Assembly: GCF_014696715.1 (NCBI RefSeq)
Contig: NZ_JACJQO010000022.1
Location: forward strand, 310,001 to 374,000
DNA length: 64,000 nucleotides
Direction: 5' to 3'
Source: Pseudanabaena sp. FACHB-2040
Lineage (GTDB): Bacteria; Cyanobacteriota; Cyanobacteriia; Phormidesmidales; Phormidesmidaceae
The notes beneath the pieces were generated by a model that saw only the letters and a program-made list of their open reading frames with translations, ran no database searches and was not told where the DNA came from. Positions 54,041 through 63,702 of the stretch are shown here, piece after piece; positions within the stretch are counted from its first letter, which is position 1; the number at the start of each line of letters is the position of its first letter. Position numbers and translations under genes: made by a program.

Positions 54041-55345
54041 TTAGAGCAGCCGTAACTGCCGAGAGTCGTCCACCGAGTCTGGAGCAGAGGGTACCGTCTC
54101 CACCTCTGTGTCCATCTCCCAAAGATCGTCCGGGTCGGCCGACAAAAGCCCTTGGGCTGCCTCTACTAGAGCAGGGGCGATCTCAGCCAAGTCTTCCCGT
54201 GTCCCAAGATATGCCTGCAGCGCAGACATGGGTTCCAAGGTGTTCTCAGTTCCTAGAGCAGGGAGCCTCGGCCTCGATAGCTGACTCACCAGCTCCGGAT
54301 GCAGAGTGTAGGTATGGGCCGCCTGCAGCGCCACGTCTAGAACACTGCTCTCCAGCTGATCAAGTTGATCAGGGCGAATTTTGTAGCTGAGCCGCACGAC
54401 CGCTGCTTCGATTTCGCTGGCGGCAATTGCCTGCAGCAGAGCAGCCTGAGGCTCGGCAGCAGCTGACACATCGACCGAGAGCGTGCGAAAGGGCCGCACC
54501 GGCAGGGGGCAAAACTCGGCCTTAACCTCGCCCCGCGCTAGCTCCACTAAGACATACCCCTTATCTTCGTGCTCTTCGCTAAAGTCCACCCGCTCAATGC
54601 TGCCAGGATAGAGCGTCAAGGGCTGTTCACACAGAATCTGGTGGCGGTGGACGTGGCCCAAGGCCACATAGTCGAAGCAGGAGCGGGTCAGCAACGCCAT
54701 CGGCACGGTAAAGCCTCGGCCTGCTGCCAAAAACCGCTCCGCCCCAAAACTGGCGGTATCGGTCATAACATGGGCCAAGAGAATGGTCGGCAAATCTGGG
54801 TCAAGCCGCCGAACTTCGCCCTCTAGGGCAACCCGCAGCCGGTCTACCAGCAGTTGGTTCACCTCAGCCATCGATAGCCCCTCGGTTTCGGGGCGAGTCA
54901 GTAGGGTCGAGCGGGTCAGCCACGGCAGTGTCACCACCTGCACTGGGCCACGCTGGGTTTCAATTCGGTGAGTCTCTAGGCGATCGCCCACCACTACCCC
55001 CGGCACCCCCAAGGTGCGATAGATACAGAGGCTGGCTCCGCCCTGTCCTTGGGCATGCTGATCGTGGTTGCCTACCAGCAGCACCGTAGGAATCTGGGCA
55101 TCAGCTAAACGGCGAAACTGTCCAGCAAAAGCCTGCTGCACCAGCGGCGGCGGGGTCGCATCGGGAAAGGCATCACCACCGAACAGCACCAGGTCCACTG
55201 GCTCTGCCAAAGCCCGATCAATGCAGCGCCCTAGCGTCGCCACAAAATCCTCCAAGCGCGTGTTAAGCCCCGTCTCTGGATTGAGCCGACCGTGGGAAAA
55301 CCCGCTGCCCATGTGAATATCTGACAGGTGCAACAGTCGGATCAT
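54041..55345 (-). CDS. sbcD: SbcD-type DNA exonuclease
   Basis: About 434 residues. Metallophosphoesterase motifs are LHLSDIHMG, LVLFGGDAFPD, LLVGNHDQ, ILLAHVMTD and ALGHVHRHQ. SbcD with SbcC cuts hairpins and DNA ends; the SbcC gene is not in the window. The C-terminal 100 residues are divergent. An ATG at 55345 with a perfect GGAGG is chosen over the frame start at 55432. Confidence 0.9.
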   Translation of the reverse strand: MIRLLHLSDIHMGSGFSHGRLNPETGLNTRLEDFVATLGRCIDRALAEPVDLVLFGGDAFPDATPPPLVQQAFAGQFRRLADAQIPTVLLVGNHDQHAQGQGGASLCIYRTLGVPGVVVGDRLETHRIETQRGPVQVVTLPWLTRSTLLTRPETEGLSMAEVNQLLVDRLRVALEGEVRRLDPDLPTILLAHVMTDTASFGAERFLAAGRGFTVPMALLTRSCFDYVALGHVHRHQILCEQPLTLYPGSIERVDFSEEHEDKGYVLVELARGEVKAEFCPLPVRPFRTLSVDVSAAAEPQAALLQAIAASEIEAAVVRLSYKIRPDQLDQLESSVLDVALQAAHTYTLHPELVSQLSRPRLPALGTENTLEPMSALQAYLGTREDLAEIAPALVEAAQGLLSADPDDLWEMDTEVETVPSAPDSVDDSRQLRLL

Positions 55346-55483
55346 GGTGCCTCCTTCAAACCTGGCCTCACAGCCGAGAAATGCTCTCACCGTAGCACTC
55401 TTACAGCTTATAGCCTTTCCTAGGTATCGCAATTGCCGCTGGCCTATATGGCACCTGTGCAGCCAACCTTCTGAGGCAAAAGG

Positions 55484-58400
55484 TCAAGAAGCCGCCTTTA
55501 GAAAGGGGCGAAGCAGCTCCACAATGCTGTCAAAGCGAAACTCGTAAAGCAGCGGCTGCAGAAGATGGGCGATGGCTAGCCCCTCTAAGGGCAAATTCTG
55601 GAGCAGCTGCCTGACCTGGCTATCATCACAGCAGAGCGCGGCGTAATGGAGTGCCTGCAGCCAATCAGGAGGCTGTTGCGGCAGCAAATCTGCCAGGGCA
55701 GTTTGAGACACTGGATGGATCTGGGACTGCTCGTAGGGGTAGTTAAGACAGAGGTGCTTGCCCAGCAGTTGAAAAAGCCGCTGTCGGCAGAGAGGCTTGA
55801 GCACAATATCATCGCAGCCTGCCGCCAAGCTCTGAGCCGTCTCATCTTCTAGGGTGCCGGCTGTTAGAACGATGATGCAGGTCCGGTTGAGCGGTTCCTC
55901 CCTGCTCTGGGCCATAGCCTGCTCTAGCTGACGAATACGGCGAATCGCCTCATATCCATCCACGACTGGCATTCGCAGGTCCATCCAGACCAGCTCGGGC
56001 CGCCACTGCTGCCAGATCTCAACCGCTTCCTGGCCATTGGCGGCCTCTCTGACGGGCCACTGTAAAGGGCTCAGCAGCTTGGCCAGCACCTTCCGGTTAG
56101 TAGGCACATCATCCACGATTAAAGTCCTGCAGACCACCTGCCCTCGCAGGATCTTGACAATGCTATCGGGCGTAGGCATCGGAGCCCATTGGGTGGGCAG
56201 GCAGCGCACAGGGATCTCTAGTGCAAAGACAGAGCCTTGGCCGAGCTGACTTTGCACCATAATATGGCCCCCCATCAGCTCGGTGTAGCGGCGGCTGATG
56301 GTTAGACCCAGGCCCGTTCCTTCGGAGAGGGCAGGCTGATGTGAGATCTGGCTGAAGGGCTCAAAGATATCTTTAAGGTCAGGTTCCGCTATGCCGATGC
56401 CCGTATCCACGATTTCAAAGCGCAGCCAGCTAGGGTCTAGGGAGTTGGAGCTGAAGGTCAGTGGCAGGGGCGAACAGGAGCAGCGCAGCTTTACCCAGCC
56501 GCTTTGGGTGAACTTAATGGCATTGCCTAAAAGGTTGATCAGAATTTGTCTCAGCTTGCATTGGTCTACCTCAATGCAGGCCGGTAAATCAGGCGCGATC
56601 TCGAGCTGTAGCTGTAGCCCTTTCGTAGCTGCCTGTCCCTGAAGCATCTTCTCTAAAGCGCTTAGAAATGGGATCAGGTGAAGTTTTTGGGGGTGGAGCG
56701 TAACCTGGTTAGCCTCAATTTTGGCAACGTGAAGCACGTCGTTGATCAACGACAGCAGATGGTCGCCACTTTGTAAGATGGTGCTGAGCGTTTCTTGGTA
56801 GAAGAGCGTCAGGTTAGGATCTTGCTGCAGCACTTGAGTAAAGCCCAGGATGATGTTTAGCGGAGTGCGCAGCTCATGGCTCATATTGGCCAAAAAGGCA
56901 CTCTTGGCTCGGTTAGCAGCATCAGCAGCTTCTTTGGCGCGGGTCAGATCCAGTTCGGCCTGCTTGCGATCGCACACATCCACAATTACCCCAATCACAT
57001 AGAGCGGCTCATGGGGCTCGCTATAAAAGGTCTGGCCCCGTTCCTCGACCCACTTATAGGTGCCATCGCGGCAGCGAAACCGGTACTCAACGCGGTAAGC
57101 GGACTTGGCATGAGCATCGTTATCGACAACTTTTTGAAACGCGGGCCGGTCATCAGGATGAACCAATTCCGCAAACTCAACCACTCCCTGGGGCATCTCC
57201 TCTGCCCGGTAGCCAAACATCTCCTCAGTATTGGGGCCCCAGAGGTCACGATTGGCCACAATGTCAAATTCAAACAGCACCTGACCACTGGCCTGACCCC
57301 CCATCTCGTAGCGGCGTCGCCAGGTAGCTAGCTCCTGTAGATACAGACGTTGCTGAGTTGCTGCCTGCTGTCGTTCAACCTCAATGCGTTGGCGTTCGGC
57401 CTCAGCCTGCTTGCGCTCGCGAATGTCTTCAACAATTGCCAGATCAGAGGCAATCGATCCGTCTAGCTCCCTCAGGCAAGACAGCGTTACCTGAACCCAG
57501 ACAGGCGTGCCATCTTTGTGCAAATACCGCTTCTCTAGGACTAAGAAAGGGGCTTCGCCGGTAGCCATCCGCCGGATGTCTTGAGTGTACTTGCCTAGAT
57601 CATCCGGGTGGGTGACCTCCTGATGGCGCTTCTCAAGCAGTTCAGCTTCCGTGTACCCCAGCAGTTCGCAGAACTGACGATTGACCTGAATAAACTGGCC
57701 ACTGGTGTCGGCCTGGTTGATGCCAACCGGCGCATTTTCCACAATGGCCTGGTAGCGCGACTCGCTGCGGGCCAAAGTCTGCCGCAGCTGCCTCTGGTGG
57801 TAGCTCAGCTGGCACAGCTCTAGCGTTTGCTCCAGAACTGTCTGCTCTAGGCTGTAGCGGCTTTGAAGATACTCATGGGGATCCCAAAGGGTCTGAACCT
57901 GCGATCGCAACAGCACCCCACAGAACTGCCCCTGGGCTGTGATCACGACCATGAAAGGAGCAGACGCCATGCGATCGCAAGCCACCTGCAGCGAATCGTC
58001 TAGCGCTAGCGTTCCGGGTAGGGGCGTGAGCAGATCCGCTGCGGTCATCTGCTCCCAGCCTGGCTGAGCGGTCATCACTCGCAACACATCCGCTGGGGTC
58101 ACCCAGCCCAGGGGAGCGCGGCTGGCCGTAGAAACCACCACCCTCGGTAAACCCATTTTTTGAGCCAGGGCTTGAACAGACGTTTCGGGCGACACTTCCA
58201 GACCCGGCGACAGGCTGACATCTCGCACCCGCACCCGGCCAAGCAAGGTCTCTGGGGAGAAAAGCTGCCGTAGATCGTCTGCCAGCAACAGCCCGATGGC
58301 TTGGCCCTGGTCATCGATCACCGGCAGCGGACACTGCCGCAACAGATCTCGCTGCCGCAGCAGAGCCGACAGATCAGCCAGCTGCTCTAAGGTAATTGGG

Positions 58401-58651
58401 GCCACCGGCTGGTAAATATTAGCCACGGAACTCTGGCGATCTACTGCACCGCTCGCCAGAGCCTGCACAATGGCCTGGCTAGTGACTACCCCCAGCACCT
58501 GATCATCTTGTAGCACCCCCAACGGGTTGGCCGGAGCAGATAGCAGGGTCTGGAGTGCGATCGCAATCGAACTCCGGCAAGACACACATTGGAGTCCACG
58601 GGCCCGGATCTGCTCGATCAGAACCTCAGCCAAAATAGATGGCAACAGCAT
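55484..58651 (-). CDS. CBS-PAS hybrid sensor histidine kinase
   Basis: 1055 residues. Two CBS pairs (about 1-130 and 140-265), two PAS domains (about 295-415 and 440-570), a HisKA dimer with LANMSHELRTP (His592), a GHKL ATPase domain (N-box LLGNAIKFT, G-boxes DTGIGI and GTGLGL), a receiver with VWMDLRMPVVDG (Asp891) and a C-terminal helical part. CBS domains bind adenine nucleotides, so the sensor may read energy state; PAS domains may add another signal. No partner regulator gene is next to it. Confidence 0.93.
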   Translation of the reverse strand: MLLPSILAEVLIEQIRARGLQCVSCRSSIAIALQTLLSAPANPLGVLQDDQVLGVVTSQAIVQALASGAVDRQSSVANIYQPVAPITLEQLADLSALLRQRDLLRQCPLPVIDDQGQAIGLLLADDLRQLFSPETLLGRVRVRDVSLSPGLEVSPETSVQALAQKMGLPRVVVSTASRAPLGWVTPADVLRVMTAQPGWEQMTAADLLTPLPGTLALDDSLQVACDRMASAPFMVVITAQGQFCGVLLRSQVQTLWDPHEYLQSRYSLEQTVLEQTLELCQLSYHQRQLRQTLARSESRYQAIVENAPVGINQADTSGQFIQVNRQFCELLGYTEAELLEKRHQEVTHPDDLGKYTQDIRRMATGEAPFLVLEKRYLHKDGTPVWVQVTLSCLRELDGSIASDLAIVEDIRERKQAEAERQRIEVERQQAATQQRLYLQELATWRRRYEMGGQASGQVLFEFDIVANRDLWGPNTEEMFGYRAEEMPQGVVEFAELVHPDDRPAFQKVVDNDAHAKSAYRVEYRFRCRDGTYKWVEERGQTFYSEPHEPLYVIGVIVDVCDRKQAELDLTRAKEAADAANRAKSAFLANMSHELRTPLNIILGFTQVLQQDPNLTLFYQETLSTILQSGDHLLSLINDVLHVAKIEANQVTLHPQKLHLIPFLSALEKMLQGQAATKGLQLQLEIAPDLPACIEVDQCKLRQILINLLGNAIKFTQSGWVKLRCSCSPLPLTFSSNSLDPSWLRFEIVDTGIGIAEPDLKDIFEPFSQISHQPALSEGTGLGLTISRRYTELMGGHIMVQSQLGQGSVFALEIPVRCLPTQWAPMPTPDSIVKILRGQVVCRTLIVDDVPTNRKVLAKLLSPLQWPVREAANGQEAVEIWQQWRPELVWMDLRMPVVDGYEAIRRIRQLEQAMAQSREEPLNRTCIIVLTAGTLEDETAQSLAAGCDDIVLKPLCRQRLFQLLGKHLCLNYPYEQSQIHPVSQTALADLLPQQPPDWLQALHYAALCCDDSQVRQLLQNLPLEGLAIAHLLQPLLYEFRFDSIVELLRPFLKAAS

Positions 58652-58764
58652 CAGTTGGAGAAAACCAGTTGAAGAAAATCAGGTAGAAAAAGACCTCTGT
58701 AGCTAGTCCTTTACTCCACAGAATGCCCAAACTCGGCTCGCCCCTATCGCTTAGGCTAGCAGGA

Positions 58765-59349
58765 CTAGGGTGCTGTCTGGCCGCCCAGTTGCTCTAGCAA
58801 AAGCGGCAAATCTTCCTTCAGGAAAATGGCCATCTGCCCAGAGTAAGTGACCCCCGCCTGATCCGAATCGAGTTCTAGCCAGTAAGCATAGCGATCGCCT
58901 TGGCGCACCTCCCCCTGCTGCCGCAGGTTAGGGTTTTCTAGTGGAGCCCCATCGGCATCGGGATAGCTGTAAACGGGCAGCGCTCGACGGTAATCGGCAT
59001 AGATCTCTGTTCCATAAATCGCCCGCAGAGACTCTTCCATGCGATTGCCATCAAGACCATTGATCAGATCAAACAGGCTAAACCGCTCAGTGCGAATGAT
59101 ATTGCCGCTTACCCCAGGAGCTACCCCACTGACCGGAAAGATCGAAGCCTGAAAACCAAACCGCTGCGCCGGAGTATCAACGCGGTTAACCCGCAGCCGT
59201 TCCCCTGGGCCTGGCCGCAGTGTCGGATTAGCCTGAATCCACTCCTCTACAGAGCGCACCAGCTCACCCGGCAACGCATATCCAGGCTGTCCTACCCCCC
59301 AAGCAGCCAAACTCAGGCAAAGTCCCAGCCAGAAAGTCTTTTGCATCAT
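58765..59349 (-). CDS. Hypothetical secreted protein
   Basis: 194 residues with a signal peptide (MMQKTFWLGLCLSLAAWGV...). The mature part shows RPGPGERLRVNRVDTPAQRF and a beta-rich SGQMAIFLKEDLPLLLEQLG end. I recognise no family. It stands alone between the kinase and ilvA. Confidence 0.75.
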   Translation of the reverse strand: MMQKTFWLGLCLSLAAWGVGQPGYALPGELVRSVEEWIQANPTLRPGPGERLRVNRVDTPAQRFGFQASIFPVSGVAPGVSGNIIRTERFSLFDLINGLDGNRMEESLRAIYGTEIYADYRRALPVYSYPDADGAPLENPNLRQQGEVRQGDRYAYWLELDSDQAGVTYSGQMAIFLKEDLPLLLEQLGGQTAP

Positions 59350-59500
59350 TATCCCTGTGGCGGCCCCTGCCGCATTCCGTGAACGCCCCTTAAATTAATG
59401 CCACGTCAAACCGAAATTGTCATGGCTTGCAATAAGGATGATACAAAGCTCACCCCATCAGTCACCCATCCACCCCCTACTTATCACCCATGCACCAGGA

Positions 59501-61045
59501 CTAGCCCAAGAAAAGTCTATAGGCAGGATTCTTGTTCTCATCCCAGTAGGGATAACCTAGAGTATCTAAAAATGCCTGCCACTCAGCCATTTCATGGGGC
59601 GGCACCTGAATGCCGGTTACAATGCGCCCATGATCAGAGCCATTGTTGCGGTAATGAAACAGACTGATGTTCCAGTCCGGGCTCATAGAGTTAACAAATT
59701 TCATCAGGGCACCGGGCCGCTCTGGGAACTCAAAGCGATAGAGCAGCTCGTCGTGGGCCAGCGGAGACTTACCGCCAACCAGATGCCGCAGGTGCAGCTT
59801 GGTCAACTCATCATCGGTTAAATCTAAGGTGCGAAAGCCGTTAGATTCAAAGTTTTGGGCAGTTCTTAGGGCATCTTCGCGGTCCTGAATCTGTAGCCCA
59901 ACAAAGATATGCGCCTCTTTTTCGTCTGCAATGCGGTAGTTAAACTCAGTCAGGTTGCGTTTGCCAATGCACTCACAGAATTTCTTGAGGCTGCCCGGCT
60001 CCTCAGGAATCGTCACTGCAAAGATGGCTTCTCGCCGCTCTCCTAGCTCAGCCCGCTCGGCGACAAACCGCAGCCGATCGAAATTCATGTTGGCCCCGCA
60101 GGCCACGGCGACTAGGGTTTGATCCTGAATGTTTTCTCGCTCTACGTAGGCTTTGGCCCCGGCGATGGCCAGTGCGCCTGCCGGTTCTAGAATCGAGCGG
60201 GTATCTTCAAAGACGTCTTTGATCGCCGCACAGATGTCGTCTGTCCCCACCAGAATGACGTCGTCTACGTACTGCTGGCACAGCCGGAAAGTTTCTTCGC
60301 CCACCTGACGCACTGCCACCCCATCCGCAAACAACCCTACATGATCCAGCCGCACGCGCTCACCGGCTTTGAGAGAACGGGACATGGCATCGGCCTCGAT
60401 TGGCTCTACCCCAATAATTTTGATCTCAGGCCGCAGCCGCTTCACGTAAGCAGCGATGCCCGAGATTAGGCCGCCGCCGCCAATGGCCACAAAAATGGCG
60501 TGAATGGGCGGCTGGCACTGGCGCAAAATCTCCATGCCGATCGTGCCCTGTCCAGCAATCACGTCAGGATCGTCAAAGGGGTGGATAAAGGTGAGCCCTT
60601 TTTCAGCTTCGAGTTCACGGGCGTGGAGGTAGGCATCGTCGTAAGCTTCACCGTGCAGCACCACCTCACCCCCCAGAGCCCGAACGGCATCGACCTTGAC
60701 CTGGGGCGTGGTCGTAGGCATGACAATGATGGCGCGAGTACCGAGCTGACGTGCCCCCAGAGCAACGCCCTGGGCATGGTTGCCTGCAGAAGAGGCAATC
60801 ACGCCTAGAGCCAATAGATCAGGTGGGAGCTGGGCCATTTTGTTGTAGGCTCCCCGCAGCTTGAAGGAGAAGACAGACTGCATGTCCTCTCGCTTCAGCA
60901 ATAGCCTGTTGTTGAGCCGGGCAGACAGATTAGGAGCCAGGTCTAGTGGCGTTTCTTGAGCCACATCATAAACTCGGGCCGTGAGAATTCTTTCCAGGTA
61001 GTCGCAGTGCATGGGCGAGGAGGGTGCAATGGCCGCATAAACCAT
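59501..61045 (-). CDS. ilvA: Threonine ammonia-lyase, biosynthetic
   Basis: 514 residues with a PLP-lysine site SVFSFKLRGAYNKM, the phosphate loop GGGGLISG, and two C-terminal ACT-like regions starting near residues 335 and 425. It begins the isoleucine pathway and is feedback-regulated through those regions. No ilv genes are adjacent. Confidence 0.96.
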   Translation of the reverse strand: MVYAAIAPSSPMHCDYLERILTARVYDVAQETPLDLAPNLSARLNNRLLLKREDMQSVFSFKLRGAYNKMAQLPPDLLALGVIASSAGNHAQGVALGARQLGTRAIIVMPTTTPQVKVDAVRALGGEVVLHGEAYDDAYLHARELEAEKGLTFIHPFDDPDVIAGQGTIGMEILRQCQPPIHAIFVAIGGGGLISGIAAYVKRLRPEIKIIGVEPIEADAMSRSLKAGERVRLDHVGLFADGVAVRQVGEETFRLCQQYVDDVILVGTDDICAAIKDVFEDTRSILEPAGALAIAGAKAYVERENIQDQTLVAVACGANMNFDRLRFVAERAELGERREAIFAVTIPEEPGSLKKFCECIGKRNLTEFNYRIADEKEAHIFVGLQIQDREDALRTAQNFESNGFRTLDLTDDELTKLHLRHLVGGKSPLAHDELLYRFEFPERPGALMKFVNSMSPDWNISLFHYRNNGSDHGRIVTGIQVPPHEMAEWQAFLDTLGYPYWDENKNPAYRLFLG

Positions 61046-61332
61046 AATTCTACGGCACTTAGATCTGAGTAGAGGTCAGTCAACTGCGTCTGCCATTAAA
61101 GGTGTAGGTAGATTTGCCGAAAGGGTAAACATTAACTATTTGTAAACTCCTTCCGGAACACGGAATTGATCAGCAGAGAACTCTATTTAACGGCATTGCA
61201 ATTCCCCTTTATTTGCAGACGTATGAACTCCACCGTGATCTTCACAACAGAGCAATCTACAAAACATTTGTCAAGCGGTTCAGCCGTTTCTGCAGCTGAC
61301 CCTGATGGAATTTATAGGGGAAGGGGAATTCT
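61046..61332. other. Divergent intergenic region
   Basis: About 290 bases between ilvA and the hypothetical plus-strand gene, AT-rich, holding both promoters. No repeats or genes found. Confidence 0.5.
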
Positions 61333-62124
61333 ATGCCTATAAGATTTGTGCTATTCCCAACGGCTATGTTTACTTCGAACGTTCTCGTTCAACCTACGAT
61401 CGCACAAGCACCCACTCCCGCAGCCCGCGTTGGACTGGAAAATCCCTGGATGATGTCATCCGGGCTGCTGACCATGCTGCTTCTGGGGCTGGGAGCCTAT
61501 TCTCATTTCCAACAGACCCGTATTCAAAAGCGACTAAAGTTCGAAGAATATAAAAACCAAGAACTGCAAAAGAAGGTTCAAAGGGCACTCAAAACCATCA
61601 CCAAGATGGAGAAAAACCCTGACCTAATCCACTCGCGGGAGTTTAACCTGGACTACCTGCGGATGCGCATGGAGGAAGAGCTGTTTCACTTCTCTATCGT
61701 TAACCAGGTCAAGATTAAGGTTAAACAAAAGATTAGCGTGGCGCTGCGCCCCAACCAGGCAGAGGCCGGCTTAATTGGTGTTGCCAGCAAACCTCGCGCT
61801 GTCGATGAGATCTTTGATGTAGAATACGCCCTAAACGACGAACCGGGCGCTAAAAAGCGAGTTTTGTATCGCATTCAGATCCGCCTCGCGAAACTGCCAA
61901 CCCAAGCCACCTCGGCCACAATTAGCCAGCTAATTGAGTGCATTGAAACCTTCCTCAGTCCAGAAGGTGAAAACCAGAACTGGCAGCCCACCATTCAAGG
62001 CCGCATCGCCTATATGCATTGGGACCAGAAAGCAAAACCTACTCCGCTGCTGGTGATCGAGCAGTCCAGCGATGGCGTCAACGTCACGCTGCGGAGCAAA
62101 AACCGCATGGAAACTGCCTCATAA
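61333..62124 (+). CDS. Hypothetical membrane-anchored protein
   Basis: 263 residues. Two hydrophobic parts (about 3-25, likely a signal, and 40-58) followed by a coiled coil (about 62-90) and a soluble domain with FNLDYLRMRMEEELFHFSIVN. Strong AAGGGG six bases before the ATG. Homologues seem cyanobacterial; the function is unknown. Confidence 0.75.
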   Translation: MPIRFVLFPTAMFTSNVLVQPTIAQAPTPAARVGLENPWMMSSGLLTMLLLGLGAYSHFQQTRIQKRLKFEEYKNQELQKKVQRALKTITKMEKNPDLIHSREFNLDYLRMRMEEELFHFSIVNQVKIKVKQKISVALRPNQAEAGLIGVASKPRAVDEIFDVEYALNDEPGAKKRVLYRIQIRLAKLPTQATSATISQLIECIETFLSPEGENQNWQPTIQGRIAYMHWDQKAKPTPLLVIEQSSDGVNVTLRSKNRMETAS

Positions 62125-62228
62125 TCAGGCTCCTATCGAAGGAGCGGAGGAGGGTCTTCTCCCTCCCCTCTCCTCCTTTCTCCTCTCTTCTTCCTCTTAT
62201 CTCTCCTCTAAACTAGCCCCCAGCTCTC

Positions 62229-63488
62229 TCAGCTCAGGCTCAGCGTTACCGTGGCAGGCTGGGAGTGCCCTGCCAAAGCGGCACGAGCATCGGCCATATC
62301 AGAAATCGCCGCATCCTGGATCTGCTCACGTAGGTTTGGAATAACTGCCAGAGCACGTGTCCAGTCGGGGATCTGGGTGCCGGTGGGATCGTTTAGATAC
62401 TGCTCCCCAGAGTGCAGAATTACCCGCTCAAAGCACTCTAGAGTGACCTCCTCAGCATGCCGGTCGTAGACCAGGTTGTTAAACCGGGCATCGACAAAAA
62501 ACTGGCGCGCCAGGTTTTGGGCCTCTCGACGATATTTCACTCGCAGTGCTCGAATGTGGTCAGGGCCAATCACCACCTGTTCGGTTTCAGTCAGCGTCCG
62601 CAGGATGGACTGAAGGATGTCGCGGCACATCTTTTGCAGACCCTGATCGACTGCGGTGCCAATGGCCTGATGCTTGTGCTCAAATAGGCCCAGATCCACC
62701 TGGGCCACCCGCTTGAGCGCTACATTGCGATAGACCTCGGCCAGCAGTCCCACCTCTAGCCCCCAGTTGGCCGGAATGCGGGTGGTTAGAGCCAGATCGC
62801 TGGTCAGGGCAAACTCACCGGAGAGGGGGTAGCGGTAAGCATCTAGGTAGCGCAAATAGTCGCGGTAGCCAAACAGCTCCATTAAAGACGTGACCAGGGG
62901 CGTGACAAACAGCCGTGTGACCCGCCCGTGCATGCTGCGAGGCGTTTCTCCCAAACGGGCGTAGTAGGCTTTGCTGAAGGCAATACCAAACTCCCGCTCC
63001 AGGATAGGATAGAGCAGCTTCAGTGGGTAGGAGCGATCGTAGGTTGTGATGTCGGCGTCGTGAAGTGCGATCGCAACCGCATCCAGCGTGGCCACTCCCA
63101 GGCCCATCCAAACCGCCCGACCTTTGCCGCGAAACTGCAGCAGATCCAGTCCCCGCTCCTGCAAATCTTGAAGAATCTGCGTAATCCGGGGGCCATTTTC
63201 CCAAAGGACAAAGGTGGGTTGGGGCAGGGGCTCAAAAAACTGCACCGCTTTGACGTACTGCTCCCAGGTGTCAGCGTAAAGACAAATAACGACGTTGTTG
63301 ACAAAGGCACACTGGCTCAATTGATCTCGGATCAGCGTTAATGCAGGTCGCTCTAGCTCTTCATAAAGCGAGGGAATTAAAACTGCCGTCGGTTGGGTCT
63401 GGCTCAGCTCGGTCAAACGAGCTTCTAGCTGCTCCAAATCACAGCCGAGATCGTGGATAGTTGTGATGAGCTCCTGCTTGTAATCCAT
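62229..63488 (-). CDS. GpgS-like glycosyltransferase
   Basis: 419 residues. The GT-A part has AVLIPSLYEELERPAL, GKGRAVWMGLG, and ALHDADITTYD with a DxD metal motif, followed by MHGRVTRLFVTPLV. This matches glucosyl-3-phosphoglycerate synthase-like enzymes, which make the precursor of glucosylglycerate, a compatible solute. The partner phosphatase is not visible here, so the product is inferred. Confidence 0.82.
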   Translation of the reverse strand: MDYKQELITTIHDLGCDLEQLEARLTELSQTQPTAVLIPSLYEELERPALTLIRDQLSQCAFVNNVVICLYADTWEQYVKAVQFFEPLPQPTFVLWENGPRITQILQDLQERGLDLLQFRGKGRAVWMGLGVATLDAVAIALHDADITTYDRSYPLKLLYPILEREFGIAFSKAYYARLGETPRSMHGRVTRLFVTPLVTSLMELFGYRDYLRYLDAYRYPLSGEFALTSDLALTTRIPANWGLEVGLLAEVYRNVALKRVAQVDLGLFEHKHQAIGTAVDQGLQKMCRDILQSILRTLTETEQVVIGPDHIRALRVKYRREAQNLARQFFVDARFNNLVYDRHAEEVTLECFERVILHSGEQYLNDPTGTQIPDWTRALAVIPNLREQIQDAAISDMADARAALAGHSQPATVTLSLS

Positions 63489-63602
63489 TCAAATGTATCC
63501 CCTAACAGCGATCTCATCATAAAGAGATGCTGCCCCTTTTAGATGTCTGAATGGCTACTTAAGCAGCCCAACTCTCTACGAGCCCAGCCCCCGCTAGGAA
63601 GA
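63489..63602. other. Short intergenic region
   Basis: Upstream of the GpgS-like gene; probably its promoter. Confidence 0.4.
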
Positions 63603-63644
63603 TAAAAGCGCAGCAGATCAGGTCTTCGCCTAATCTGCTGCGCT
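63603..63644 (-). terminator. Terminator of the sigma factor gene
   Basis: Perfect 12-bp arms AGCGCAGCAGAT / ATCTGCTGCGCT with an inner 3-bp AGG/CCT step, and a TTTT run on the minus strand. Confidence 0.92.
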
Positions 63645-63702
63645 AACCAAAAGGAAAATGCAGCCAGCTACTTGTTAGGAAATTAAACGAGACCTGCAAG
63701 CA

